The notes beneath the pieces are model-generated. The model saw only the letters and a list, made by a program, of their open reading frames with translations, searched no databases and was not told the DNA's origin. The position numbers were made by a program, and so were the translations under genes. Source: Pseudomonas monsensis (GTDB lineage Bacteria > Pseudomonadota > Gammaproteobacteria > Pseudomonadales > Pseudomonadaceae). Taken from it: DNA of 64,000 nt. Below are positions 32,829 through 41,460 of this stretch, piece by piece. The stretch spans positions 3,413,501 to 3,477,500 of the forward strand of contig NZ_CP077087.1 of assembly GCF_014268495.2 (NCBI RefSeq), given 5' to 3'. The first letter of the stretch is position 1, and every line of letters starts with the position of its first letter.

Positions 32829-33348
32829 GACTCCCTCCTTGGGAACACCGCGGCGAACGCACTGGCGTCGTCAGGTGTATAGCGTTGCGCCAATCAGCAA
32901 TGCGATGCCCGGACAGCGGAACCGGAGGTCGTCCACCCAAGGCCAATGGCCAGTAGAGAGGGTTTTGGCAGCATAGTCGGGGTTGTCATGCGTGCAAGAA
33001 GATTTTATGCGCAACCGCCCAATGGTATTGGGCCTGGTGGTTTTCGCACCATGACTTGTAAGAAGCCTGAAACAGTCACACCTATCAATGCAAAATGTTG
33101 GCCTGGAAATGACTTCTACTTCGTATTTTTTGTGCAGCCACTGGAGGGGTGCGGATAAGGCCTACAGCACATTCATCCGTCGTCGCACACTGCAAACGCC
33201 TAGCCACGACGTTAACTGGGCAGTGAGAAATGAGCAGCGAATTCGAAGCCTTTTCGCGGAGTGATCTAATCAAACCGGATACTCTTTCAGCGCAGAGTGC
33301 TCGCCAAGTGCGGTGGCCTATGACCAAGCGATTCTGGCAGACGCGTAA
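32829..33348. other. Non-coding gap between the copper-oxidase operon and a truncated NmrA gene
   Basis: No convincing gene here; the longest open frames lack ribosome sites and recognisable sequence. The part next to 32828 must contain the operon promoter, but I saw no clear operator or copper-response box. The end near 33340 holds worn coding sequence of the NmrA remnant, closed by a TAA at 33346-33348. Confidence 0.5.
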
Positions 33349-33894
33349 AAGCGTAACTATACGGTTGAGCGCATGATCGAGAGTCTGGACATGCCAGCCA
33401 CGATTCTGCGTCCGGCTTACTTCATGCAAAACGACCACATGGTGCAGCAGACTATTCAGAATTACTCGGTTTACCCCATGCCAATCGGCGGGGCAGGCGT
33501 GTCGATGATTGACACGTACGATATCGCTGATGTCGCGGTCGCAGAGTTACTGCGACGCGATACGGCGCCCTCTGCGCTGCGCCGTGAAACTCTGGAATTG
33601 GTTGGGCCGCAAGTGCTCACAGGTACGTCGGTGGCGAATATCTGGAGCCATGCCCTGGGCCGTGAGATCGCCTATGGAGGGGATGACGTGGCCGCTTTCG
33701 AAGGACAACTGGCTTCGTATGGCCCCACCTGGCTGGCGTATGACATGCGTCTGATGATGTCGGGTATTCAGAACTTCGGCATGCGATCAGCCGAAGGAAC
33801 TGTAGAACACCTACAGACCCTCATAGAGCATCCACTGCGCACCTATGAAGACTTTGTACGCGATGCCATTTCCGATTCATTTCCTGGGCCTTGA
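33349..33894 (+). pseudogene. 5'-truncated NmrA-like NAD(P)-binding protein
   Basis: After an in-frame TAA the frame reads KRNYTVERMIESLDMPATIL then RPAYFMQND, the middle of an NmrA-type protein, and continues about 180 residues to a normal stop with DVAVAELLRRD and the C-terminal helical region intact. The N-terminal GxxGxxG cofactor half is absent. An ATG at 33373 could start translation, but there is no ribosome site and the product would lack its nucleotide-binding domain. I take it as a 5'-deleted gene. Confidence 0.7.
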
Positions 33895-33949
33895 AACTCA
33901 ACTCGCGAATAAGCGCAGATCATTTCGCGCGATGAGGTTACCTTGGGTG

Positions 33950-34726
33950 TCAACTACCACCGAACCAGTTATAGCCCTGGTCCTCCCAGTAACCACCGGG
34001 ATAGGTATTGGTGACGAACATTGCCTGGATGTGTTTCGGGTTCTTGTAGCCAAGTTTGGTCGGCATCCGCAGTTTCATCGGGAAGCCATATTGACGCGGC
34101 AGTACGGCACCATCGTAAGTCAGTGTCAGCAGGGTTTGTGCATGCAGCGCCGTGGGCATGTCGATACTGGTGTAGTAATCGTCTGCGCATTTGAAACCGA
34201 CGTACTTCGCATCAGTGTCGGCCCCGACGCGCTTGAGGAACTCGCTGAAGCGCACACCGCCCCAGCGTCCGATAGCGCTCCAGCCCTCGACGCAAATATG
34301 CCGGGTGATCTGCTCGGTCTGGGCCATGGCGCGCAGTTCCTCAAGCTTCCAGCTGTGCTTGTCGGCGACCATGCCGGAGACTTCCAGGCGGTAGCTCTCT
34401 TCATCGACGGCCGGTGCTTCGTCGATGCCGTAAAAGGCATTGAAGGGAAATGGCCGTGTGATCATCGACTCAGGATAGGTGGGGGCCAAGGCGTTGGGGT
34501 TGAACAGCCAGCCCTGAACCCGGTCATTGAAGCGCGACATGGACGCCAGCGCCGTTTCAACCTGTTCGTTATCTGAGATATTGCAGCCGGACAACATGGC
34601 CACGCCGCCAAGGGTCAAACTGCGCAGCAGGAAGGCGCGTCGCGAGTGATCTTCGACCTTGAGCGAGATAATTTTTCGCGCGTCCTTCAAAATGGCCGAT
34701 TCATCCAGTTCCGGGCGCTTCCTCAT
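33950..34726 (-). CDS. Periplasmic molybdopterin oxidoreductase (sulfite oxidase/MsrP-like)
   Basis: A 258-residue protein with a Tat-type signal (SRRAFLLRSLTLGG, residues 28-41) and a sulfite-oxidase-fold domain containing RHICVEGWS with the molybdenum-ligand Cys145. Shorter than MsrP and without the dimer domain. The gene overlaps the cytochrome b gene by 4 bp (ATGA), so the two make one unit: a periplasmic Mo enzyme and its membrane electron donor. Substrate unknown; a sulfoxide or similar oxyanion is plausible from the family. Confidence 0.85.
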   Translation of the reverse strand: MRKRPELDESAILKDARKIISLKVEDHSRRAFLLRSLTLGGVAMLSGCNISDNEQVETALASMSRFNDRVQGWLFNPNALAPTYPESMITRPFPFNAFYGIDEAPAVDEESYRLEVSGMVADKHSWKLEELRAMAQTEQITRHICVEGWSAIGRWGGVRFSEFLKRVGADTDAKYVGFKCADDYYTSIDMPTALHAQTLLTLTYDGAVLPRQYGFPMKLRMPTKLGYKNPKHIQAMFVTNTYPGGYWEDQGYNWFGGS

Positions 34727-35361
34727 ACGTGCTCCTTATGGCCTGCAATCATGGCCCATAACGTCTTCGGCACGAGTGCGACCATCACCAAATGCACGAC
34801 GATGAACGCCACCAATAAAAACATCGCAATGAAGTGCACATGCCGTGCGCTGTCGTAGCCGCCGAGCAGTTCGCGTAACAGCGGAAACTGGACTGATTTC
34901 CACAACACCAACCCGGAAATCACCAAAACGATAATGTCGAGCATCACAAACAGATACGCCACACGCTGCACATGGTTGTAATGGCTTATATCGTCATGCC
35001 CTAGCTGACCATGCAGTGCAGACCACAGGTCATGAAAAAAGCCTTTGGGGGAAACGGGGAAGAAACGCCGTGACAGTCGACCGCTGAAAATATTGAAAAG
35101 CACATAGAGAAGGCCGACGCCGACCAGCACCCACATGGCTGCGAAATGCCATTGCAACGCGCCCCCCAACCAGCCGCCCAAGGTGATCGCGTTGGGGAAA
35201 TTGAAACCATAAAGCGGAGAGGCGTTGTAGATACGCCATCCGCTTGTGACCATCACCACTACCGCCAAAGCGTTCAGCCAATGGGCCAGTCTCAGCCAGG
35301 CAGGATGGCTGTTGGGCGGGGCCGGCGCAGCGGCACTGGTTGTTTCAGGTACAGATGGCAT
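34723..35361 (-). CDS. Cytochrome b561-like membrane subunit
   Basis: A 212-residue membrane protein with four helices carrying heme histidines in WLRLAHWLNALAV, QWHFAAMWVL and HFIAMFLLVAFIVVHL. It resembles the thiosulfate-reductase/Ni-hydrogenase cytochrome b family. Stop and start overlap with the Mo enzyme gene. Divergent from the patatin gene; a TGGAGG/CCTCCA repeat lies at its start codon. Confidence 0.85.
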   Translation of the reverse strand: MPSVPETTSAAAPAPPNSHPAWLRLAHWLNALAVVVMVTSGWRIYNASPLYGFNFPNAITLGGWLGGALQWHFAAMWVLVGVGLLYVLFNIFSGRLSRRFFPVSPKGFFHDLWSALHGQLGHDDISHYNHVQRVAYLFVMLDIIVLVISGLVLWKSVQFPLLRELLGGYDSARHVHFIAMFLLVAFIVVHLVMVALVPKTLWAMIAGHKEHV

Positions 35362-35525
35362 TGGAGGAGCCTCCAGCTCTGAACAACGTCTTACCTATTG
35401 ACGAGTGTAGACGCTACCCCGGACCAGAGCGCCTGCCTTCAATATGGGCGCAGCGTAAACATTCTCTTGGTAACGGTCGCCAGCAGCTAGGCTTGTCATC
35501 TGAACAGAGCGGTGAGGGCAGGGTT

Positions 35526-36398
35526 ATGCCAACGATAAAAACGGCGCTTGTCCTGGCCGGCGGTGGAAGCCTGGGGGCGGTTCAGGTCGGGATGTTACGG
35601 GCCCTGGTGGAGGCTGACGTTGTATTCGACCTGGTGGTTGGCGCGTCGGTCGGCGCCATCAACGGTGCTTACTTTGCAGCCAGACCGAATGCCAAAGGCG
35701 TGAGCGAGCTCGCGGACTTCTGGCGTAGCCTGCGCAAGTCGGACGTGTTCCCGTTTTCGGCGCTCGACACCCTCAAGGGCCTTCTGAATCGTCGCGGTCA
35801 CCTGCTGAGTGCATCCGCCTTGCACCGTTTGGTAAGCAGGTCACTGCCGGTCAAATTGATCGAAGATACCGAGTTACCGCTCTATATCGTCACCACCAAT
35901 TTGCTCAGCGGTGCCGAAGAGCTTTTATCCAGTGGCAGTGCTGAACAGGCTTTGCTCGCCAGCGCTGCGATACCTCTGGTGTTTCCCTGCGTGCGACTCG
36001 GCGAAAAATTTCTGGTCGACGGCGGGGTCACCAGCAACACACCGATTGCCAGTGCCGTGGCATTGGGTGCGACACGGGTTGTGGTTTTACCCACCGGGTT
36101 CGGTTGTGCCTGCCCGTGTCCGCCCAGTGGGCTAGTGGCGTTGGCCTTGCATACGCTTAACTTGATGAGCATGCGTCAGCTGGTGCGTGACATCGAGTTG
36201 TATCGCGCGCGCGCAGCTATCCATGTCGTGCCGCCGTTGTGCCCGCTGGATGCTTCGGTATTCGATTTCAATCAGACCGATCAACTGCTGCAACGCGCAT
36301 ATCAATCCACCCAGGCCTGGATAGGCGAGGGTGGTTTGATCCGTGACGGGATACCCGATTCGTTGCTGGCTCACACGCATCATCTGGATGACGAGTGA
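35526..36398 (+). CDS. Patatin-like phospholipase
   Basis: A 290-residue patatin domain protein. The oxyanion loop is GGGSLGA (residues 12-18), the nucleophile is Ser41 in GASVGA, and the dyad Asp is in KFLVDGGVTSN. ATG 35526 is chosen because the patatin fold begins immediately and a GGGCAGGG lies upstream; an in-frame TTG/GTG region further upstream looks non-coding. Acts on acyl-lipids, probably in the cytoplasm (no signal). The gene ends 9 bp before a minus-strand gene. Confidence 0.88.
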   Translation: MPTIKTALVLAGGGSLGAVQVGMLRALVEADVVFDLVVGASVGAINGAYFAARPNAKGVSELADFWRSLRKSDVFPFSALDTLKGLLNRRGHLLSASALHRLVSRSLPVKLIEDTELPLYIVTTNLLSGAEELLSSGSAEQALLASAAIPLVFPCVRLGEKFLVDGGVTSNTPIASAVALGATRVVVLPTGFGCACPCPPSGLVALALHTLNLMSMRQLVRDIELYRARAAIHVVPPLCPLDASVFDFNQTDQLLQRAYQSTQAWIGEGGLIRDGIPDSLLAHTHHLDDE

Positions 36399-36407
36399 TT
36401 GTCCGCC

Positions 36408-36713
36408 TCATAACGGCGTGGTGAGCGAAAACGGAATACGCAGCTCTTCGACAGGCCCCGTATCCCGGCCACACATTTCGTCGTGTACGCATTGCTGCAC
36501 CAGCACGCACGGAAAGGCCGGCACGGTTTGCAGCAGGTCCCGCAGGTGAGTGATCGAACGCAGGTGCATCGGCTTGGCTGCATCATCAAGCAGGGTGAAC
36601 TGGCCGTGATCGAGGCGGATCCGTGCCAGGTAAAAACCGCCTTCGAGTGACAGCAGCTCCAGCTCGCGGATTTCGCTGTTGGCCGCACGTTCGGTGAGGG
36701 TTTGCAGGTTCAT
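36408..36713 (-). CDS. Small conserved Pseudomonas-type protein (DUF6482-like)
   Basis: A 101-residue protein, NLQTLTERAANSEIRELELL at the N-terminus and RSITHLRDLLQTVPAFPCVL in the middle, ending in SLTTPL. I recall similar short proteins next to folE-type loci in Pseudomonas under a DUF number, but cannot confirm it. It follows the SDR gene by 14 bp and is probably part of that operon. No catalytic or membrane features. Confidence 0.65.
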   Translation of the reverse strand: MNLQTLTERAANSEIRELELLSLEGGFYLARIRLDHGQFTLLDDAAKPMHLRSITHLRDLLQTVPAFPCVLVQQCVHDEMCGRDTGPVEELRIPFSLTTPL

Positions 36714-36727
36714 GCTTCACTCCTTGC

Positions 36728-37438
36728 CTACCAGGGTAGGCGTTCTCCATCGTAGGCAAAGAAATGGCCGCTGTCGGCCGGCGTCAACTGGTCAATCACG
36801 GTCAGTAGCTGGTCAGCGGCGACGTCTGCCGGCCGGGCGCTGGACGCCCCGCGAAAAGGTTGCGACAGCGCCGACACGACAGTGCCCGGATGCAGGCTGA
36901 GCAAGCGGCTCTGCGGGCGAGTGCGCGCCAGTTCGATGGCTGCGGTCTTGATCAGCATGTTCAGTGCAGCCTTGGATGCACGATAGGCGTACCAGCCGCC
37001 CAAACGGTTGTCGCCAATGCTCCCGACCTTGGCCGAAAGCATCGCCATCGCTCCCTGAGGATCGAGCAGCGGTAGAAAGTGGCGCAGCACCAATGCCGGT
37101 CCCAGCGTGTTCACTTGAAACACGGCTTGCAGCGCCTCCGGCTCGATCGCGCTGAAGCTTTTTTCCGGCTTGATCGCGTCGCGATGGAGCAGGCCGGCCG
37201 CGTGGATGATCAACTGATACGGTGCTTCGGCTGCCAGCTCCGTGGCAGCACCGGCAATCGTTTCGGGGCGTTCCAGGTCCAGTGCGGGAACGGTCCGGCG
37301 CCCCAGCGCACGAACCCCGGCACAGCGCGGATCCTGTTCAAGTTGTTCGCAAAAAGCTGTGCCGAGGGCTCCACTGGCGCCGATCACCAGCGCACGGTAA
37401 CCGTCGCCGAGCGAGGCCATGGTCAGTGCGCGGTTCAT
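36728..37438 (-). CDS. SDR-family protein (CsgA/C-factor-like)
   Basis: A 236-residue SDR with VIGASGALGTAF (residues 18-29) as cofactor loop and YRASKAALN (catalytic Tyr and Lys) near 152. It overlaps the DUF3833 gene by 4 bp (ATGA). Its family includes short SDRs near folE and photolyase genes in Pseudomonas. Substrate unknown. Confidence 0.85.
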   Translation of the reverse strand: MNRALTMASLGDGYRALVIGASGALGTAFCEQLEQDPRCAGVRALGRRTVPALDLERPETIAGAATELAAEAPYQLIIHAAGLLHRDAIKPEKSFSAIEPEALQAVFQVNTLGPALVLRHFLPLLDPQGAMAMLSAKVGSIGDNRLGGWYAYRASKAALNMLIKTAAIELARTRPQSRLLSLHPGTVVSALSQPFRGASSARPADVAADQLLTVIDQLTPADSGHFFAYDGERLPW

Positions 37439-37977
37439 TGGCTTGCTCCGGCACCCTGGCGACGGAAGAATAACGTCACCTGGCCGACCTCTACCCCGAA
37501 CTTGGACATGGCGGTGCGGTTGATCAGCGTGTCCTCGTCCATCAGGTACATCCAGTCGTCCATGCTCATTTCGTACGTCGAGTCGTCGACCGGCAGGTTC
37601 AGGCGATAGCGCCAGTGCAAGGTATTGCCAGCGACCTGGCCCTTGGCGACGCCCACCACGTCATCCGCGCGCCCGCTCCAGCGCCCTTGGCCCTCGGGCG
37701 TGAGGGTCCAGACGCGGCGTTGGCGGGTGCCATCGCTGTACAGGAAATGCTCGTCGAGAATCAGGTTGTTGCCCTCACGACGGCTGACGATGTTGACCTC
37801 GAACCGCTTGGCCACCTCACCGCTGCGCTTCTGAAACATCCCCCAGGCTTTGACGGGCTGACTGAAAAACTGCTCCAGATCCAACGCCGGTTGCTGGTCC
37901 GCATAGCGGGTGACATCCACACTGCCGCAGCTCGCGACGCTGAGGACCAATGTCAGTAACAGCAGAAATCGGGTCAT
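37435..37977 (-). CDS. DUF3833-like lipoprotein
   Basis: A 180-residue protein with a lipoprotein signal (LVLSVASCGS, lipobox Cys17). The core QKRSGEVAKRFEVNI and the segment DDWMYLMDEDTLINRTAMSK match the DUF3833 family. Located between folE and the SDR, with a 4-bp overlap to the latter. Function is unknown; it is likely anchored in a membrane facing the periplasm. Confidence 0.82.
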   Translation of the reverse strand: MTRFLLLLTLVLSVASCGSVDVTRYADQQPALDLEQFFSQPVKAWGMFQKRSGEVAKRFEVNIVSRREGNNLILDEHFLYSDGTRQRRVWTLTPEGQGRWSGRADDVVGVAKGQVAGNTLHWRYRLNLPVDDSTYEMSMDDWMYLMDEDTLINRTAMSKFGVEVGQVTLFFRRQGAGASQ

Positions 37978-38059
37978 TGCCTTACTCCCTGAAGTACTCG
38001 AGCGAAGAGGGTGAAGTGTCGAACGATCGGCTTGTACAGTGCCTTGGCCCTGTATAGGT

Positions 38060-38617
38060 TTATCGCCGTCCGATCAGTTGCAGGAATTCCTGCCGCGTCG
38101 TTGAACTGTCACGGAACGCGCCGAGCATCACGGAGGAAGTCATGACCGAATTCTGCTTCTCCACGCCGCGCATCATCATGCACATGTGCCGGGCTTCAAT
38201 GACCACTGCCACACCGGCAGCGTCGGTGATCTGCTGGATGGCTTCAGCAATCTGCCGGGTGAGGTTTTCCTGGATCTGCAGGCGACGCGCGAACATGTCC
38301 ACCACGCGCGCGACCTTCGACAGCCCGAGGACTCTGCCGGTGGGGATATAGGCCACGTGCGCCTTGCCGATAAAGGGCAGCATGTGGTGCTCGCACAAGG
38401 AATAAAGCTCGATGTCGCTGACGATCACCATTTCATCGCTCTGCGATTCGAACAGCGCGCCGTTGGTGACGTCTTCCAGGCTCATCGTGTAGCCATTGCA
38501 CAGATATTGCATCGCTTTGGCGGCACGCTTGGGCGTGTCCAACAATCCCTCGCGTTCGGGGTTTTCACCGACGCCGACGAGGATTTCACGGTAATGGCTG
38601 GCTAGTAGTGGGTTCAT
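38060..38617 (-). CDS. folE: GTP cyclohydrolase I
   Basis: At 185 residues it fits FolE. It carries SLCEHHMLPFIGKAHVAY (zinc Cys/His), GLSKVARVVDMFARRLQIQE and MMMRGVEKQNSVM with the third ligand region. It converts GTP to dihydroneopterin triphosphate, the first step to folate and tetrahydropterins. It is the first gene of the group with DUF3833 and SDR; the gap to DUF3833 is 82 bp. Pseudomonas often carries more than one folE, so it could be an accessory copy. Confidence 0.93.
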   Translation of the reverse strand: MNPLLASHYREILVGVGENPEREGLLDTPKRAAKAMQYLCNGYTMSLEDVTNGALFESQSDEMVIVSDIELYSLCEHHMLPFIGKAHVAYIPTGRVLGLSKVARVVDMFARRLQIQENLTRQIAEAIQQITDAAGVAVVIEARHMCMMMRGVEKQNSVMTSSVMLGAFRDSSTTRQEFLQLIGRR

Positions 38618-38862
38618 TCAAGGTTCTCGCGGCGGTGCTGTACGTTAAGGCCGATCCATAGCGAAAGAGTTGTACGCGACAAAGCGTTCTGTATAGGATT
38701 TATTCAAGATAGGCTGAAAAAAATCACCTGACAATGAATCGGCAATCTTTTTTGTGCAGATGCGAAAACCTCACATCGCAGTGTGTGAGGTTGTCGGGAC
38801 AGGTTTCGATCAGACGGTGAAGGATTGGCTCAATGGCCGGGCCATTTTGCTTGAAGTACGAA

Positions 38863-38883
38863 AAGGGCCCTGCGCGGGCCCTT
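38863..38883 (-). terminator. Intrinsic terminator after the LacI gene
   Basis: AAGGGCCC (38863-38870) and GGGCCCTT (38876-38883) form a perfect 8-bp stem with loop TGCGC; on the minus strand it lies 6 bp after the stop and ends in TTTT. Confidence 0.85.
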
Positions 38884-38889
38884 CCAGGC

Positions 38890-39882
38890 TCATAGCGATG
38901 TTCTGACCACCAATGGACAATCAACCGGCTGGGCGCCCGATACGTCGAGGGTCTCGATCAGGTGCCGGACAGCCTTGCGCCCGATCTCGTAGTACGGCAG
39001 TTGCACCGTGGTCAGCGGGGGGATGAACAGCTCCGCAATACCGACCATGTTGTCATAGCCAAGCACCGCGACATCTTCGGGAATTTTCAGGCCTCGGCCC
39101 AATAGCAGCTGATAGGCACAAAAGGCAATGCGGTCGTTGCCACAGATCAGGATATCGAATTGGGGGCGACCATCGTTGATGTGCCGGTCGAGGATAGCGG
39201 CTGTTTCGCTATAGGCATCATGGTCGGAAAGGTCGTATTGCAGGAGTGCCTCCGGCGCCAGTCCGAATGCCTGACAGGCACGGTGCAGGCCTTTTTGGCG
39301 CAGCCCCCAGGCCAGACTCTGTTTGGGCAGATTGATACACAGCGGGCGCTTGTAGCCGAGGTTCAACGCATGGTGTACGGCCCGGTATTGGCCCGCTTCA
39401 TCGTCGGGTACATAGCTGACGAGACGGCGGTCATCGGCCAGGCAATTGGCGAGGACCAACGGTTTGCTCTTCAATCGTTCGGGAATGGAAACCTGGCGAA
39501 ATCCCATCGCGCTGAAGATCAAGCCGTCCGGACGGTGCGACAGCATCAGGTCGATGTTCTGGTCGGTGGGCGGGTTGCTGAGCAGGTTGAGGATAAAGAC
39601 ATTCCAGCCTGCCTGCTGTGCGGTCTGCTCAATGGACAGCAGCAACTCGACCGCGAACGGCGTGGTTGCCGTGTCCAGCGCGAACACACCGATGGTCCGC
39701 GACTGCAGGTTATCGCCGCGCATCTTGCGCGCTGACAGGCTCGGTACGAACTGCAATTCATCAATGGCCCGACGCACCCGCTGAAGGGTTTCGGCGCTCA
39801 GTTTTTCCGGACTGTTGAGCGCACGAGAAACCGTCATCAGGGACACGCCGGCCAGCTGTGCAACGTCTTTCACTGAAGTCAT
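38890..39882 (-). CDS. LacI-family regulator of the sucrose locus
   Basis: A 330-residue regulator with the LacI HTH at the start (SVKDVAQLAGVSLMTVSRAL) and a sugar-binding core. ATG 39882 is used; an in-frame TTG lies three codons before. It is the last gene of the uptake cluster, after the invertase, and is the likely owner of the perfect GTTAACGTTAAC site at 45758. Effector probably sucrose or a derivative (inference). Confidence 0.9.
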   Translation of the reverse strand: MTSVKDVAQLAGVSLMTVSRALNSPEKLSAETLQRVRRAIDELQFVPSLSARKMRGDNLQSRTIGVFALDTATTPFAVELLLSIEQTAQQAGWNVFILNLLSNPPTDQNIDLMLSHRPDGLIFSAMGFRQVSIPERLKSKPLVLANCLADDRRLVSYVPDDEAGQYRAVHHALNLGYKRPLCINLPKQSLAWGLRQKGLHRACQAFGLAPEALLQYDLSDHDAYSETAAILDRHINDGRPQFDILICGNDRIAFCAYQLLLGRGLKIPEDVAVLGYDNMVGIAELFIPPLTTVQLPYYEIGRKAVRHLIETLDVSGAQPVDCPLVVRTSL

Positions 39883-39957
39883 GTGAGGCAAAATCGGTCA
39901 GGTTGACGCCGGATCATGACACAGGGCCCGCGCTTCTCGCGACCCGAATGACGCCGT

Positions 39958-41460
39958 TCATAGCCATCCAGAACCAAGAGGCCATGCCCTGCAAATCGAC
40001 ACACGTCCGCCAGTCCCGCTTGCCAGAAGCTTCACGCCCAGGCTGTCGGGCCGCGGATAGACGCGACTGCTGAGGCTGAAGCGCCCGTTTTCGTCGAACA
40101 CCTCGACGGACGAACGATCGAGGAACACGCGCAGTTCGAGTCGCTGTTGTGTCGGGTCTATCCATACGCTGCGCTGGCCTGTGACTTGCGCACCCGAGCG
40201 ACTGCGGTCAAGCACCAGGCGCTGCAGTGCTGCATCGTAGTAGAGCAGGGTTTCTTCACGGCCATCGTCGCTGCAACGCAAGGCGATCCCCAAGTGGCCG
40301 TCGGTGCAGTCGAGCAGATCCAGTTGCACATGGATTTCGAGCATATCGCCGCGCACTTCCGGCACCCACCGCGATCCCGTATCTTCCCAGCCGGGCGTAT
40401 CCGGCAATGGCGCCAGGCGCAGAGCGCTGAGCTCCCGTGCCGGATACACGCAAAGGCGATCGCCGCGCAGTTCCAGTTCACGCGGCACACCTAGCATGCC
40501 GCACCAGTGATGGGCCTGGCTCGGCATCGGGCTTTCCCACATGTCGAGCCACGCCCACACCAGGCGCCGACCATCGGCGGCCAGTAGCGTTTGCGCTGCA
40601 TAGAAATCGTGGCCGTTATCCAGCTCGATAAAAGGCCCACCGGTGAAATGCCATGCGCTATCGAGTTGGCCCACTCGGTAACCCGTCTGGTATTTGTTGA
40701 GCCGGTCGTAACCGTCGGCTTGCATGCCTTGGGGCGAGTACAGCAGCACGTCGCGTCCATTCAGGCGAAACAGGTCCGGGCACTCCCACATATAGCCATC
40801 GCCCTCGCTGCCGGCGGACACATAGTCGAGGAATTCCCAGGTGTGCAGATCCGTGGAACGGTACAACGGCAGCAGCGGCCTGTCGCCCAGACGCGCGCCG
40901 GCAATCAGGTACCAACAGTCATCCTCCTGCCAGACCTTGGGGTCACGGAAGTGCATGATGGTGTCTTGCGGCGCGCGGTCAATCACGGCGCCATGTTTGA
41001 CGAAGTGGATGCCATCGGTACTGGTTGCCAGGCACTGCACTTGACGGATGAAACGCTCGTCTCCCACATCACCCAGCCAAGTGTGCCCGGTGTAGATCAG
41101 GGCCAAGGTATCGCCACACACCACGGCGCTACCGGAAAAACAACCGTCACGGTCGACGTCATCGCCGGGAGCCAGCGCAATGGGCAGGTGCTGCCAATGA
41201 ACCAGATCGGCACTCTTGGCGTGGCCCCAATAGATCCGTCCCCACTGCGCATCGAAGGGGTGATGCTGATAGAAAACGTGATATTCGCCACGAAAGTACA
41301 CGACGCCGTTAGGGTCGTTCATCCAGCCTGCCGGCGGGGCAAGATGATAACCGGGACGATAATCCTGGATGACGCGAGTCAGACCATCACTCAGTGCATG
41401 CTGCGCAAGGTCAAGGGCGCAAGACATTGGGTCGTTCATAGAATTCAAATACTCAGTCAT
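39958..41460 (-). CDS. GH32 sucrose hydrolase (invertase)
   Basis: A 500-residue glycoside hydrolase 32. Catalytic motifs: GWMNDPNG (nucleophile Asp49), HFRDPKVW (transition-state Asp) and MWECPDLF (acid/base Glu). The C-terminal beta-sandwich begins near residue 340. No signal peptide, so sucrose is split in the cytoplasm after uptake by the ABC system. Its ATG overlaps the ATPase stop (ATGA). Sucrose-6-phosphate hydrolases share the fold, but an ABC importer rather than a PTS is present, favouring free sucrose. Confidence 0.9.
   Translation of the reverse strand: MTEYLNSMNDPMSCALDLAQHALSDGLTRVIQDYRPGYHLAPPAGWMNDPNGVVYFRGEYHVFYQHHPFDAQWGRIYWGHAKSADLVHWQHLPIALAPGDDVDRDGCFSGSAVVCGDTLALIYTGHTWLGDVGDERFIRQVQCLATSTDGIHFVKHGAVIDRAPQDTIMHFRDPKVWQEDDCWYLIAGARLGDRPLLPLYRSTDLHTWEFLDYVSAGSEGDGYMWECPDLFRLNGRDVLLYSPQGMQADGYDRLNKYQTGYRVGQLDSAWHFTGGPFIELDNGHDFYAAQTLLAADGRRLVWAWLDMWESPMPSQAHHWCGMLGVPRELELRGDRLCVYPARELSALRLAPLPDTPGWEDTGSRWVPEVRGDMLEIHVQLDLLDCTDGHLGIALRCSDDGREETLLYYDAALQRLVLDRSRSGAQVTGQRSVWIDPTQQRLELRVFLDRSSVEVFDENGRFSLSSRVYPRPDSLGVKLLASGTGGRVSICRAWPLGSGWL

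Noticed and set aside
32946..33158. Possible 70-aa gene in the gap after the DJ-1 gene
   Set aside because: No ribosome site, no recognisable sequence and no coding bias.
35362..35375. TGGAGG/CCTCCA hairpin hiding the cytochrome b ribosome site
   Set aside because: The loop is only two bases, so the full stem is sterically unlikely; no evidence for regulation.
39892..39957. Second LacI operator between invertase and LacI genes
   Set aside because: No palindrome similar to GTTAACGTTAAC was found there.
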